Assembly: GCF_000226115.1 (NCBI RefSeq)
Contig: NC_016458.1
Location: forward strand, 5,800,001 to 5,864,000
Direction of reading: 5' to 3'
Length of the DNA: 64,000 bases
Source: Thermothielavioides terrestris NRRL 8126
Lineage: Eukaryota; Ascomycota; Sordariomycetes; Sordariales; Chaetomiaceae
Positions 10,609 to 20,816 of the stretch are shown here, one piece after another. Every line of letters begins with the position of its first letter. Positions within the stretch are counted from its first letter, which is position 1. The notes below the pieces were generated by a model, which was given only the letters and a program-made list of their open reading frames with translations, was not told the DNA's origin and searched no databases. A program made the translations under genes and the position numbers.

Positions 10609-11541
10609 ATGAGCCAGCTACTTGTTGTCCTTGGCGCCACCGGCCAGCAAGGCGGCTCCGTCGCCAACTTTGTGCTCTCCGACCCAGCGCTGTCGGCGCG
10701 CTACAAAGTCCGCGGCGTTACAAGAGACCCGTCCAAGCCGGCTGCCGAGGCCCTCAAAGCCAAAGGTGCCGAGGTTGTCGAGGGCGACCTGGACAACCCG
10801 GAGTCGCTGAAGACGGCGCTTGCCGGCGCCGACACGGTCTTCATCACGACCAGGACCATCTACGATGATCAGACCAAGGAGCGCGAGGTGCGGCAGGGCA
10901 AGGCTGCGGCCGACGCGGCGGTGGCAGGCGGCGCCAAGTACATCATCTACAGCACCGAGGTGCACTGCGAAGTCATCTCCAACGGCAAGTACCGCGTGGC
11001 CGCCTACGACTCGCGCGCCGAGGTCGAGGCGTACATCCGGTCGCTGCCGGTTAAGAGCGCCTTCTTCGCGCCCGGCAGCTTCATGCAGAACTTCGCCGGC
11101 GCGATGGGCCCGCGGCCCGTCGCGGACCAGCCGGGCGTCTACGCCATCAGCAGCATCCTGCCCGGCGACGCGCCCGCGCCCTGGATCGACGCGGCCGCGG
11201 ACACGGGCAAGTTCGTCGGCGCCATCCTGGCGGACCCGGACCGCTTCGCCGGCCAGACGCTGTGGGCCGCCAGCGAGGTGCTCTCGTACAACCAGGTCGC
11301 CGCCAAGATCTCGGCCGCCACGGGCAAGACGGTCAACTACGTCGCCCTGCCCGAGGCCACGTTCCGCGCATACCTGCCGCCGGCCATGCAGGAGCCGCTC
11401 GTCGGCATGTTCAACTTCATCGCCGAGTATGGATACTACGGCCCGGAGTCGGAGCGCAAGGTCAAGGAGACGCTCGCGCTGGTGCCGTACAAGCTGACCA
11501 GCTTTGATGAGTGGATTGCGGCGAATATCAGGCTTGCTTGA
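10609..11541 (+). CDS. NmrA-like NAD(P)-binding protein
   Basis: A single-exon 310-aa protein of the atypical short-chain dehydrogenase (NmrA/HSCARG) group. A Rossmann nucleotide-binding motif GATGQQGG lies at residues 9-16, preceded by the hydrophobic strand LLVVL. VEGDLDNPESL near residue 60 and GAKYIIYSTEVHCE near 110 are typical of the fold. The classical SDR YxxxK catalytic pair is not obvious, as expected for NmrA-type sensors or regulators rather than enzymes. The substrate-domain part FFAPGSFMQNFAG...PWIDAAADTGKFV also fits. Likely roles are redox (NADP) sensing or an oxidoreductase of unknown substrate in the cytosol. It stands alone, not in a gene cluster. The start is the first ATG after a long non-coding leader. 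Confidence 0.88.
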   Translation: MSQLLVVLGATGQQGGSVANFVLSDPALSARYKVRGVTRDPSKPAAEALKAKGAEVVEGDLDNPESLKTALAGADTVFITTRTIYDDQTKEREVRQGKAAADAAVAGGAKYIIYSTEVHCEVISNGKYRVAAYDSRAEVEAYIRSLPVKSAFFAPGSFMQNFAGAMGPRPVADQPGVYAISSILPGDAPAPWIDAAADTGKFVGAILADPDRFAGQTLWAASEVLSYNQVAAKISAATGKTVNYVALPEATFRAYLPPAMQEPLVGMFNFIAEYGYYGPESERKVKETLALVPYKLTSFDEWIAANIRLA

Positions 11542-11901
11542 GGGGGTTTGGGGGCTGTTTTGTGGCGCCTTGTGGGACTGTGGTGCAGAGATGGTTCACC
11601 TGATATCAATGGTATTCTTATCTTTGGAAGGTGTGCTTAGATAACTATGTTGGCGCGGGCTATGTTGGCATGAGGAGAGGTTCAAAAATAAAATATGTGG
11701 TAAGCAAAAGGGAGGGCCCCGGCGGCCCGGGAGGCGAATTGGCGATTATTTATGTCGAGGGGGGGTGGGCAGGGGGGAGAGGATGGAGCAGTTGAAGAAC
11801 CATACTGACAAAGGGCGGAATTAAAATAGGTAGTTATAATTCCTATTGCTCTGCTCAATGAAACCATGATATGATGTGATAGAACGACCTCTGCTTCATT
11901 C
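11542..11901. other. Convergent 3' intergenic region
   Basis: It lies between the stops of the plus-strand NmrA-like gene and the minus-strand HAD-like gene. AAAATAAAATATG near 11685 is a candidate poly(A) signal for the NmrA-like gene. Confidence 0.4.
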
Positions 11902-12733
11902 TTAGATGATCCCAATGTCCTCCACCTCATCGTCGCCACTTCCTTTCATGACTTCGTCGTCACTCGCTTCCATGACCTGGTCGTCGGCAGCCTGCATGCC
12001 GCGCCCCTCCACCAAGACCACGCGCAGTTGCTCCAGGCTCGACACCTCCAGGTCGAACTTGGACCCGTTGGGTGCCATCAGGCTGGGGTGACTCGCCTTG
12101 CGCACCCAGCAGGTCTTGCAGCCAGCAGCCGCGGGAACGGCCAAGTCGTAGGGCGCGCACGACACCACCATGACCTGGTCTGGAGACAGGGGCGGGATCT
12201 CGTCTCCTTCAATTGTGCTGTTGAGCTCCCGCCACCAAGATGTGATGGTCTGCATCCAGGTTGCGGCAGCTTCGTTCTGGTCGGTGGCCTCGGCGGGGGT
12301 GGTTGGCAGGACCTGGTTAAAGGCATGGCCGAGTTAGCTGGGTGGTTTCCTTCGTTTATAAGGGAGGGTTCTGCGAGGGGATGTTGTCAAAGGTGAAAGA
12401 GGAGAGGAGGTTGAAACTGCATGGCTTCTTTCTCGAGCTAGGAGCACGGCCTGTCGAGCTGTTTGGGGTCAACTGCAAGTGAAGCAGCAACACCCAGCAG
12501 TGAACTTGCCCCTTGCAAAGACGAAGGTCAGGCCACTGGACAGCAGTAGGAAGCACGTACCGCGGTAACCAAGCCCCGGACGCCTAGCCGGCCAAGCAAC
12601 CCCTCCGCCACATAGCAGTTGTTGGACAACGCCGCAATAGCGACCCCTGCGCCGCTCTTCATCCAGGCACTCCCTCCCGCGGCGCCACCCTCGTCCTGAC
12701 GATCACCGCCTGCATCCCCATCACCATGACCAT

Positions 12734-12764
<31 letters not shown>

Positions 12765-13361
12765 GCTTATCCCCTCCAAAAACTCCTTCGCGCCCGCCTC
12801 CAACTCCATCAATCCGATCCCCTGCTCGTAGAACGCCCAGGAGTACGACTCCCGCAGCCGCGCGACCTCCCCGGCCGACAACTCCCGCGCCAGGCCGAGG
12901 TGGGCGAGGATGCCCGGCAGCGACGGGGAGACGGCGAAGGCGCGGAGGATGGCGCTGTCTGAGGTGAGTGCGTCGCGTAGTTTTTGGGATGCGTCGTGTT
13001 CGGGATTCTCTGCGTGGGCTTTGTCTTTGCCTTTGATTTTGTCTTCAGCTTTGTCTTGCGGGGTGGTGGTGAGGTGTTCCTCATCGGGATCGGTGATAGT
13101 AATGATGTTGCTAGCGATAGGTGTGGTTGTCGTGGTTGGGGGGGAAAGCAGGTCCGGCAGGGCGTGGCTGACGGCTGTGCGCAGCGTGTGGGTTACCGCG
13201 CGGCTGCTGGAGAGGAGGGTGTTGACGTGCAGGAGGAGGGCGCGGATGGGGAGAGCCGGGGAGGAGGTGCTGGGCTCGGAGGCGCCGAGAGAGGAATGCG
13301 GGCGCTTCTTGTTGGCCGTGGGCGTGGAGAGTGAGTTGGTGTCTGTCGTCGCCATGTTCAA
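11902..13361 (-). CDS. Haloacid-dehalogenase-fold protein, probable pseudoenzyme
   Basis: Two exons (13361-12561 and 12312-11902) flank a 248-nt intron with donor GTACGT and acceptor TTTAACCAG, giving about 403 aa. The fold is recognisable from ALSNNCYVAEGLLGRLGV (motif II region) and MVVSCAPYDLAVPAAAGCKTCWVRK (motif III/IV region), as in L-2-haloacid dehalogenase-like proteins. The motif I segment reads ALLLHVNTLLSSS at residues 41-53. Family members have F-D-x-x-G-T there, so the nucleophilic Asp is His45 and the Gly-Thr is lost. Residues 70-115 are a Thr/Pro/Lys-rich insertion, and residues about 195-230 hold a poly-Ala tract (CAG microsatellite at 12737-12764) plus Gly/Asp repeats. The C-terminus is acidic. 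Hydrolase activity is doubtful, and a binding or regulatory role is an inference. The start is the first ATG; a second lies two codons in. Confidence 0.75.
12737..12764. repeat. (CAG)9 microsatellite coding poly-Ala
   Basis: About nine CAG units on the plus strand. On the coding (minus) strand they read GCT-type Ala codons within the HAD-like protein. Confidence 0.85.
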
Positions 13362-14443
13362 GAAAGGCTGCGAGGTGACGATGTGAGCAGTGGTTCTTCA
13401 TTGGTCGGTTGCATGACGATGGAATCGATCGCTGAAGGAGAGAGGAGGTACTGAGCATGTGAGCCTACCTGTACTTTGGTGTGTATAGATGCTTCTTTCT
13501 CCTAGATGCAAAAAGCAATATTTGTTGATTTGTAGCGATGTTGCTGGACGGCGGAGGGCGATTGCGAAAGTGGTTTGGGATTGGATTTCCTGGTGTGGGA
13601 AAAGTAGAATCGAGCCCGGTGACCGAAGGATATTCAATTCTGCTTACTCCCTCTTCAATAGATTTTGGAAAGCACAAGTATTGCGCAGGCACTGCAGGAG
13701 GGTGAGGACAGTGCGTCAATGGCCTTGCTCCAGGGCTCCTGCTATTCAAGACGACCGTCCGATGTCTAAGATGAGCGTGTGACGGCAGAGAGTTTTCAAG
13801 ACTAAGCAGACCAGATGAAAGACTCTGATGATCTTACAGAGACATGGTTTCTAGGAAGCTTGAGGGCGAGGCAGTCGGCTGTGCCTCCTTGCCTCGTTGT
13901 TGACACCCCCTGATTCAGGGGTAACGGCGACCCTAACCCTTAGTTATCCTTCAGCTTGGATACCTACCTGCGATCGATACTCCCCAGTGGGCGCGAGGGA
14001 TGCCTCATCCACTCTGATTCCGACTCTCCTCCAGAGCGTGGCCGAGGTTGCCGAGACCCTCCGCCACTCGCACCATGTTGCGGCCACCGGCGCTGCCAAC
14101 ACGTTCGGCGATGACCGTGCGTAATCATGCCCTACTGATTACTCGACTCCAGCTATGTTGGCGTATTACGTCCCTGACAAACATCTCAGAACTCAATGTG
14201 GACATCGCGGCCGAGGCCCTGACCTGTCTTTGTATTTATGTCTGTGACAAACAAGCAGAGCAACGTCAATGTGAGAGGCCTGGGTTCACTCAAGGAGAAC
14301 ACAAGCATGTAAAGGCAAGCCAGGCTATTATTTTTCCTGTCGTCGGCCCACAAGCGCTCTCGGGCTTGAGTTGTGATAATCCAGAAATTCTCGTAGATCC
14401 TTCAGCGCTCTGGTATTAATCTTTCCCATCGCCAGATGTATCA
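13362..14443. other. Spacer between two minus-strand genes
   Basis: Contains the promoter side of the HAD-like gene (left) and the 3' flank of the next minus-strand gene (right). No gene recognised. Confidence 0.45.
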
Positions 14444-16552
14444 CTATCGGCCCCGGCGTTCGACCCTATCTATGTACTCCGCAACTTTCCACCAACGCCT
14501 GATTGACGACGGCCCAGCCACAAGTTCCATCCCCGGCGGCGGCCGCGCCCACCGCCCCTGCGCCACATGCTCGGCCCATCTGGCGCGGGCAGTGTCCTCT
14601 CTGACCAGCACAAAGTGCGGCACCGGCGCGTCCTCGGGCCGTTCCAGATTGCCCGGGTACGGCGGCTCGTCCTGCAGCCCCTCGTCATCATCGATTAACC
14701 CGAGCACGCGCCGAGCGTGTCGCTCCTTGATGGTGTCCCCCACGGCCTCGAGATACGCTGCCATCGCGCTGCTGACCAACTTGACGGTCATCCCGCCGCC
14801 GGGCCCAGGCCTCGTGAGGCGGATGCCCAGGCCCGGCGGCACGTTGCCCGCCAGGGAGAGCTTCTGGACGTTGTGGCAGAGGCTGAGCGCGTGAGCGAGG
14901 TAGTCCTCGAGATCGCGGCACTGGCGCTGGTCGGCTGGCGCGTCGCGGCCGGGCGCGAACGGGCGCCGCGCGGGCGAGGCGGAGCGGCAGCACGTTTGGA
15001 ACGTGACGGTCAGTTCGGAGAGGGTGTGGAGGGTCCGGATCTGGTGCATGGTCTTGGACCACTTGTATCGGTAGTCCCAGAAGAGCTTTGGCGTTGGATA
15101 TTGGGGGTCGCGGCCGTGCAGCGCGTAAATGCTGTCCATGCTGCGCTGCAACTCGATCCCACCCCATGGACAGAAGCAGGAGAACCAGATTTCCAGGTGC
15201 TGGATGTGGGAAAGATTGGCCCCCAGCCGGGCGATTGTCTCGGAGTGGCGGCCGCCGTAGATCCTGAATTTGCGGTACACGGACGGAAGCGCCTCGGCCG
15301 AGACCTGCTTGCTCGTTAGGAGCAGGCCCGCGCCGGTGTTCAACCTCGCCGGCCGGTTCGGCCAAGGCGCCCGGTACTCCCAGCTGCAGGCCAGGTCGTA
15401 GATGTGGCGCCGTATCTCACCGGGGAGTTCAAGAAGACCCTGTCGCGGCTGACGCGTGCTGGAGTTCTCGGCAACGCGAAGAGCACTGCCTCCCTTCCTC
15501 GTGTCGACGGCTGGCTCGCGTCTAACACCCTCCGTGACCAACTTGCATGGGGGCGTAGAAACGGCAACGCCCCGATTCCGTGGATACCGGCACAGCGAGA
15601 TAGCCCGATACGCGCCCGGATACCAAGGGTTGACGGCACTCCCGACGAACGTGTTTGTGGCGTTCTGCGCATCTCTATAGCCGCCCACGGTCCTGCCGTC
15701 CAAACTCCATCCGAGTTGCCAGGCGAGATTGCGCGCGTAGTACTCTGGGACGCTGCTGATGAAGCGTATCTCGCGTGCCATCAAGAACAACCCGAGGCCG
15801 GACCAAAAGCCCTGGTGGTCGCCCGGGGCTAGGGGCTCCGCCCCTCTCAGCCGGCACCCCTTGCAGGTCCATGGGTCCCCGAGACAAGGCCGGAAATACA
15901 CGTCTACGGAACGCACACAGACCCACCACTGCCACAGCAGATCGAACACTGCATTCCAGTTCTCCCGGCAGCTCGGCGCGTGTCTGCTGCAGTCATGTTG
16001 GCAGTCGTGGAAAAGGCCGAGGTGGCGGATATGCGCGACGCGCTCGGGACCGAGAGAGACGAGGTAGTCCCGCGCCTTTCTGGCGTCCGGGCCGAGGTTG
16101 ACAGTGTCGTACAGGACGGCGACGGCCTCTCGGTAGACTTGGCGCGACGCGCACAGCAGACCGAGGTTCTCTCCTGGCGCGAGCAGGTCGGCCTCCGGCC
16201 AAGGGGGACTAGCGTCCGGCCCGCCGTGCAAGACAAGCCAGTAGATCCGGTTCCGGAGGCGAGGCGGCAGGTCGAAGATCGTCAAGCTCCGCCCGCCTCG
16301 CCGCGCGCGGGATAGCTGCGTTGAGAGTCCCGGCACGCAATTGACGACTGTCCGGATCAGGGCGGACAGGGGAGATGGAAGAAGGGAGTTTGCCAGCCAG
16401 ATCAAGAGGGCCAGCTGGTAGAAAAAGAGCGTCACAACTGGCGGCGAGGACGATGGCGGTGACGACACTGACCGCGGCAAGGCCATGGCGGTTAGTGGGT
16501 GCGAGTCGGAGTGGCGCATTTGTATACGACGACACAAGGAAGATACGGCCAC
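14444..16552 (-). CDS. Large protein with two F-box/2EXR-like domains
   Basis: A single-exon 702-aa protein. Two copies of the fungal short F-box-like (2EXR-type) module are visible. The first, near residue 95, has FDLPPRLRNRIYWLVLHGG, then GLLCASRQVYREAVAVLYDTV. The second, near residue 370, has LLELPGEIRRHIYDLACSWE, then LLLTSKQVSAEALPSVYRKF. Each is followed by a segment in which relatives read off HIxxLxL-type strands (HIRHLGLF, HIQHLEIW). Residues about 35-70 form a hydrophobic helix (VVTLFFYQLALLIWLANSLL), so a membrane anchor or signal anchor is possible. Several N-terminal Met codons exist, and MALPRSVSS (16486) is an alternative start. The function is unknown. Such proteins are abundant and expanded in Pezizomycotina, and substrate-adaptor roles are presumed rather than shown. 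Confidence 0.75.
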   Translation of the reverse strand: MAVSSLCRRIQMRHSDSHPLTAMALPRSVSSPPSSSPPVVTLFFYQLALLIWLANSLLPSPLSALIRTVVNCVPGLSTQLSRARRGGRSLTIFDLPPRLRNRIYWLVLHGGPDASPPWPEADLLAPGENLGLLCASRQVYREAVAVLYDTVNLGPDARKARDYLVSLGPERVAHIRHLGLFHDCQHDCSRHAPSCRENWNAVFDLLWQWWVCVRSVDVYFRPCLGDPWTCKGCRLRGAEPLAPGDHQGFWSGLGLFLMAREIRFISSVPEYYARNLAWQLGWSLDGRTVGGYRDAQNATNTFVGSAVNPWYPGAYRAISLCRYPRNRGVAVSTPPCKLVTEGVRREPAVDTRKGGSALRVAENSSTRQPRQGLLELPGEIRRHIYDLACSWEYRAPWPNRPARLNTGAGLLLTSKQVSAEALPSVYRKFRIYGGRHSETIARLGANLSHIQHLEIWFSCFCPWGGIELQRSMDSIYALHGRDPQYPTPKLFWDYRYKWSKTMHQIRTLHTLSELTVTFQTCCRSASPARRPFAPGRDAPADQRQCRDLEDYLAHALSLCHNVQKLSLAGNVPPGLGIRLTRPGPGGGMTVKLVSSAMAAYLEAVGDTIKERHARRVLGLIDDDEGLQDEPPYPGNLERPEDAPVPHFVLVREDTARARWAEHVAQGRWARPPPGMELVAGPSSIRRWWKVAEYIDRVERRGR

Positions 16553-17232
16553 CTGGGAAAAAACCTAGGTCACGTCAGAAGCTGGATCATTACGAATGTA
16601 TGTGACTATGGAATGCATGTCAACCTAGCGAGGAGGCAGGGGGTTCTGTCCCTGAAACGGCATCGGACATAGCGAAGACTTCCGAAGGACGGTGGACAAG
16701 CGCTGCCAAGTGACAGGATGAAGCGTGGAAATATAGAACAACCATTGCGAAGGAGATACCAACTTCCTTTGAGCGACCGATTTGCAGGGTTCAATGCCTC
16801 AGAGGAACCGTACAACGATGTGTCCGCTTACCTGGGTGAACAGCTCAGGAGTGAAGAGCAAATATAGCGCCGCAGGGAAGACTAGCTTGCCGACTCGATC
16901 CTCATGAGAGAAGAATCGTTGATTAGGCCGGGAAAAGTGGGCGATCAACTCGAGGATGTGAGCAAGAAGAAAGAAGTAAAGCAGAAAGGAAAAGGCTCCT
17001 CAGCAGAGGCAGACGAGCACTCGAGAGCCCTGCAGATCGTGGAACCGCGGAAGAAGCGCCAAAGTGAAATGGCTTGTCGCAGAAAAGAAATTGGAGAGAA
17101 AAGACCGAGCTTGCTTATAAGAAAGAACAGGAAAGCCACGAGGGAACCGGAACTAGGTTATAAAGTGTCTGTGTTGTTTTCTAGATCCGAGTAATCACAC
17201 TCTCGACGATGACCTCATCTTGTCCTGTGCAA
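16553..17232. other. Spacer, no gene seen
   Basis: It lies between the 5' end of the F-box-like gene and the 3' end of the TRAPPC12-like gene. A lysine-rich open frame at 16904-17194 has no supporting features and is probably A/G-rich non-coding sequence. Confidence 0.4.
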
Positions 17233-18561
17233 TTACTGCAGCTTGAAGTCAGCGTTCGTCTTCTCCCAACCATCAACCCTTGTCCCCCTAGCAGCGACCC
17301 TCTCCGACAGCTGGAGCTTAAGCGAGCGGGACCGGTCGGTGCAAAGCTCATACAATGTCGTCAGATTGAAGAGCAGCGTGTGCGACGATCTGCCAGAGTC
17401 CACGAGTGTTTCCAGCAGCGCCTTGCCCTGCGACGTCCCGCCGTCAGCCCTCACTCGCACCCCAGCTTGTAGCATCACCCGCCACGCGTCACTCACCTCG
17501 TGCATCCTGCCCACATACAGCAGGCAGACCGCCATATTCACGGCCACCATCTCATCATCCACCTCCTCCCTCAAGGCCGTCCATCCGCTCAGCGCCGCGT
17601 CATACTCTCCATCCGCCATATCACACAACGCCCGGACCACCTTCTCCTCAACGGACCCCACCACGCCGTGCTTATCAGCGATGCACCCCCTCGCCGCCTC
17701 GACGTCACCCAGATGCAACCACAGCAGCGCCATGCGCACGGCCGCCATCCGCCCGTCGTCGCCCGCCGCGGGCTTCAGCGTGCCCAGGTGCTCGATGGCG
17801 CCGGTCAGGTCGTCCATCTCGACCAGGGCGCCGGCGACGCGCACGCCGAGGTCGGCCAGGCGCGCGCGCCACACCTCGGCGTCCGAGTGCGCGTGCCGCG
17901 CCCGCGCCTGGCCCAGCTGCGCGCGCGCCTCGCGCGCCAGCTCGTAGTAGCTCATGACGGCGCGGCGCGGGTCGCCGAAGCCGAGGGCCTGCAGGCGCAC
18001 GGCCAGCAGGCGGAGCGGCCAGGGTACGAGGTGCTGCGGCGGCTGCGGCGGCTGGGGTGAGCGGCCAGGGGCGGAAGGGTCTGCTGCTGCGCGTCGGTCG
18101 TGGGCGGGGCTATCGGCGCTGTCGTCGTCGGCCTGCGGTTGTTGGTTGGATGGAGAGGATGAGTAGTAGAATGCCGAGTGCAGGTCGCCGAGCGCTTTCA
18201 CCTCCTGCGCGGCTAGCGCGGTTGCGTCGATGAGCGTCAGGCAGGCGAGACGTGTGTAGAGCAGGTCGAAAATCCGGGCGTGGTCCGTGGGAGAGACGGT
18301 GCCGTTGGTCAGCGCCTGCGTGGCTGCAATGGCGGCGGCGCGGAAATGGCCGCGGGCGAGCAGGTCTGGGATGGGTGTGTCTGGGGATGACTGTTGGGCC
18401 GGGTTGCGGAACGCCGGGGGCACGTTGAGCGCGGTGAGCGGGTGGTAGATCTCGGGGCGGAGCAAGTACGAGAAGTCTTTGGGTCCGGCCCGCGGGGCAG
18501 GCGCCGTCGACATTACCCGCCTGCCCGTTGGCGCCGGGGAGCGGGCGGGCGATGGCGGCAT
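17233..18561 (-). CDS. TRAPPC12-like TPR protein (TRAPP complex)
   Basis: The frame is open from 18747. The ATG at 18561 (MPPSPARSPAPTGRR) is chosen because conserved sequence starts soon after, and it gives 442 aa; the ATG at 18513 is an alternative. Conserved landmarks are PKDFSYLLRPEIYHPLTALN near the N-terminus, a run of TPR-type helices (SAFYYSS, LVPWPLRLLAVRLQALG, AVMSYYELAREAR, GALVEMDDLTGAIEHL, AVRMALLWLHLGD, MVAVNMAVCLLYVGRM) and the C-terminal LLFNLTTLYELCTDRSRSLK signature seen in TRAPPC12 relatives. In animals TRAPPC12 belongs to TRAPP III, acting in ER-Golgi traffic and autophagy, and a similar role here is inferred. A Gln/Pro/Asp-rich insert lies near residues 150-185. No intron is needed. 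Confidence 0.85.
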   Translation of the reverse strand: MPPSPARSPAPTGRRVMSTAPAPRAGPKDFSYLLRPEIYHPLTALNVPPAFRNPAQQSSPDTPIPDLLARGHFRAAAIAATQALTNGTVSPTDHARIFDLLYTRLACLTLIDATALAAQEVKALGDLHSAFYYSSSPSNQQPQADDDSADSPAHDRRAAADPSAPGRSPQPPQPPQHLVPWPLRLLAVRLQALGFGDPRRAVMSYYELAREARAQLGQARARHAHSDAEVWRARLADLGVRVAGALVEMDDLTGAIEHLGTLKPAAGDDGRMAAVRMALLWLHLGDVEAARGCIADKHGVVGSVEEKVVRALCDMADGEYDAALSGWTALREEVDDEMVAVNMAVCLLYVGRMHEVSDAWRVMLQAGVRVRADGGTSQGKALLETLVDSGRSSHTLLFNLTTLYELCTDRSRSLKLQLSERVAARGTRVDGWEKTNADFKLQ

Positions 18562-19250
18562 CCTCGGAGATCCGGGCCCGGGACTTCGCGGCTGGCTCCG
18601 GAGCGACAGCGTTCGTTGAACTTGGTCAGCGGCGAGGGGTGACGGCAGCGGGATGCTGGTCACACGGTGTCCCCAGTCAGAGCGGTCCCAGGCAGCAAAC
18701 CGATGATTAAGGTATTGAATTATCAAAGGCGGGAAAGAGCGAGTCACTCACTCCTCATCCAGCGGCCCTTTGGTTGACGAGCGGGGCCGGGTTGCTGCCG
18801 GTGTGATTCCATTAGTGACTCTGTCCTTCCGTTTTCAAAGACTTTGCGCACAAGTCTGCCAGCGCGCCCACAGATCAGGAAATCCCGAGGTGCAAGCCGT
18901 TCCGCCCGTCACACTTGCATCGCGGTGTAGCCGTGCCGGCTACGCGGCCAAGCATTCAGCAGTTGAGAGTCCGTCCCGAGCGGCCGCTATGAGTGTACAT
19001 AGCAGTGCAGCACCGACTTGCCTTTGACGCCCGATCTTGTTCGCGCGTGCCCTTTGGGCGCCGTTTCAGAAGACTGGTCCATGAGTGTTGATGTATGTAC
19101 CCGACGGATTGTTCATTGTTCAGGTCAAGCCGAGCATTGACCGTCTCCAGGCCTGTGTGACGTCGGGCAGGGTGGATCAATTAACTACCCTGCGCAGGTG
19201 TCGGCAGCTGGGTGCCATCTGCAGCAGGCATCCTTGCCTATCTCAGCAGG
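18562..19250. other. Spacer, promoter of the TRAPPC12-like gene
   Basis: No further gene recognised. The left part is still open in the frame of the TRAPPC12-like gene but looks like 5' leader. Confidence 0.45.
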
Positions 19251-20816
19251 TCACCTGGACGGTGTGAAATGCAATCTCTCCGCTACATCAAGCTTTGCGC
19301 GACTCATTTCGGCGCCATTCCTCCGGGCAGCATCGGGACTGGAACTCCTGCTGTCCTTCGACTCCCTTGACTCGGCGCGGTCAATTCCTTCGACGGCCCC
19401 CTGTACCCTGTCGGCGCGTGGCCTCCCTCCGGCTGCATCGTCGCCCTGGTACTGCCCGCTTCCTGATTCCACATCCCCATGAGTCCCCGAACTAGACCCT
19501 GGCTCGTCTCTGTTCAGGATATCCATGTCCAGCTCGTGCATCTGTCCGCCGCGTCTGCTTCTGCTTCTGCAACCGCCGCTGCCTGCCGTGCCTGTGGGCA
19601 TAACAACGTCCTTTGCGCTGCCCAGCCACTCTCTGTCAAAGCTATGCATGCCCAAGGGCGGATGCCAGCTGGTGTCCGTTGCTGTAGATCCTGGGATGGA
19701 GGATCTCCTCTCGGTCGACCGCTTGACAACCTTGCCAAGCAACTCGGCCATGTTCATTTCGATGTTCAATTTAGCGAGATAGGTGAGAGGGTGCGCTTGG
19801 ACGTAGCTGGCGTGTCCGTGTCAGCAGCAATTCCCTCCGCGGTTGGGTGACGGGTGTGTCCGGGAGCTTACACTGCGTCGTCGGGCAGCGACATGAGCCC
19901 GATGAGCACGACCTAATGGAGGCGCGTGTCAGCCCGGCTTCTTGTTCCAAAGGCCTGGGCGCGCTACTTGCATCAAGCGAGACCGAAACGGTGACCATGG
20001 CCAGATTAGCCCGGTACACCAGGTTGTACTGCGTCAACCCGATGGCCACGAGCTTGGACTTGACGAGCCACATGAAATAGGCGTTCATCATCAGGTCGAT
20101 GATGGCAAACAAAACCTTCTCTATGCGGTCCCACACCTGGTTGACGCGGATGAAGGCCTCGTTAATCTGGAGTCGCGCGGGGATCCAGATACAGAAGACG
20201 CTGACGTTGATGATGCCGATGGCGATGAGCAGCCCCCGATCTTCAGCCACCGCTCCTTGGTCGGATTATACATGATGAGAGCGAGCCGGTTGGCCAGGAT
20301 CTGCATCAGACAATGGATCTGGGGCGGCGTCAGCGACAGACGAGGAGCAGGCCGACTATTCAGTATGTGGCAGGTATAGTTGAACGTTACTTGAATGACC
20401 CAGATGACGACTTTGCCTCGGTATGTCACATCAGCTACCGCCCGGCGACGCCAAAACAGGGACCCCGACACCTACGCATTCCCAAGAAATACCATATACT
20501 GCAGCAGAGTCAGGATGCCGGATCATCGAGCAACTCTTGCAACGGGCGACGGCGCTCACCTCGGCTGAATTTTTCCAAGCAAGAACAACCAGCTTCAGAG
20601 AGAGGCCACCGTACACATGATTATCTCTGCCCACAGCATCATCACGTAGATGGTCGCCTTGTGGCATCGCTTCCATGATCGATACGACTGACGGCCGGCC
20701 TTGGTGCAATCGAAGGCTGCGACGGCCATGGCGGCGCCGTAAACAAAGGCGCCGACGAGCAGTCCGCCCTCGGAGGTCTTCCGGGTGCGGTACCATGGTG
20801 GAACCAGAGTCCCCAT
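19251..20816 (-). pseudogene. Fungal multi-pass integral membrane protein gene with an apparent frameshift
   Basis: The gene belongs to an uncharacterised fungal seven-helix-type membrane family. The N-terminal exon starts at ATG 20816 (MGTLVPPWYRTRKTSEGG) and carries two helices. Downstream exons I can place are 20318-19972 (LMQILANRLALIMYNP...INVSVFCIWIPARLQIN...VWDRIEKVLFAIIDLMMNAYF), 19912-19872 (VLIGLMSLPDDAV) and 19806-19251 (VQAHPLTYLAKLNIEMNMAELL plus a hydrophilic tail). The order of helices and the C-terminal NIEMNMAELL motif match the family. The 19971-19913 intron uses a GC donor (GCAAGT). Exons between 20600 and 20330 are small and unresolved. In exon 20318-19972 the frame changes at a run of five G (plus-strand C5 at 20234-20238): NPTKERWLKI is in one frame and LLIAIGIINVSV in another. 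This is either a one-base loss that kills the gene or a sequencing error in a homopolymer. Confidence 0.65.

Noticed and set aside
10820..11497. 225-codon frame overlapping the NmrA-like gene
   Set aside because: Ser/Arg/Pro/Thr-only composition typical of a shifted frame in GC-rich coding DNA.
16904..17194. Lys/Glu-rich 96-codon frame
   Set aside because: Purine-rich sequence alone gives Lys/Glu/Arg codons. No conservation or splice evidence was visible.
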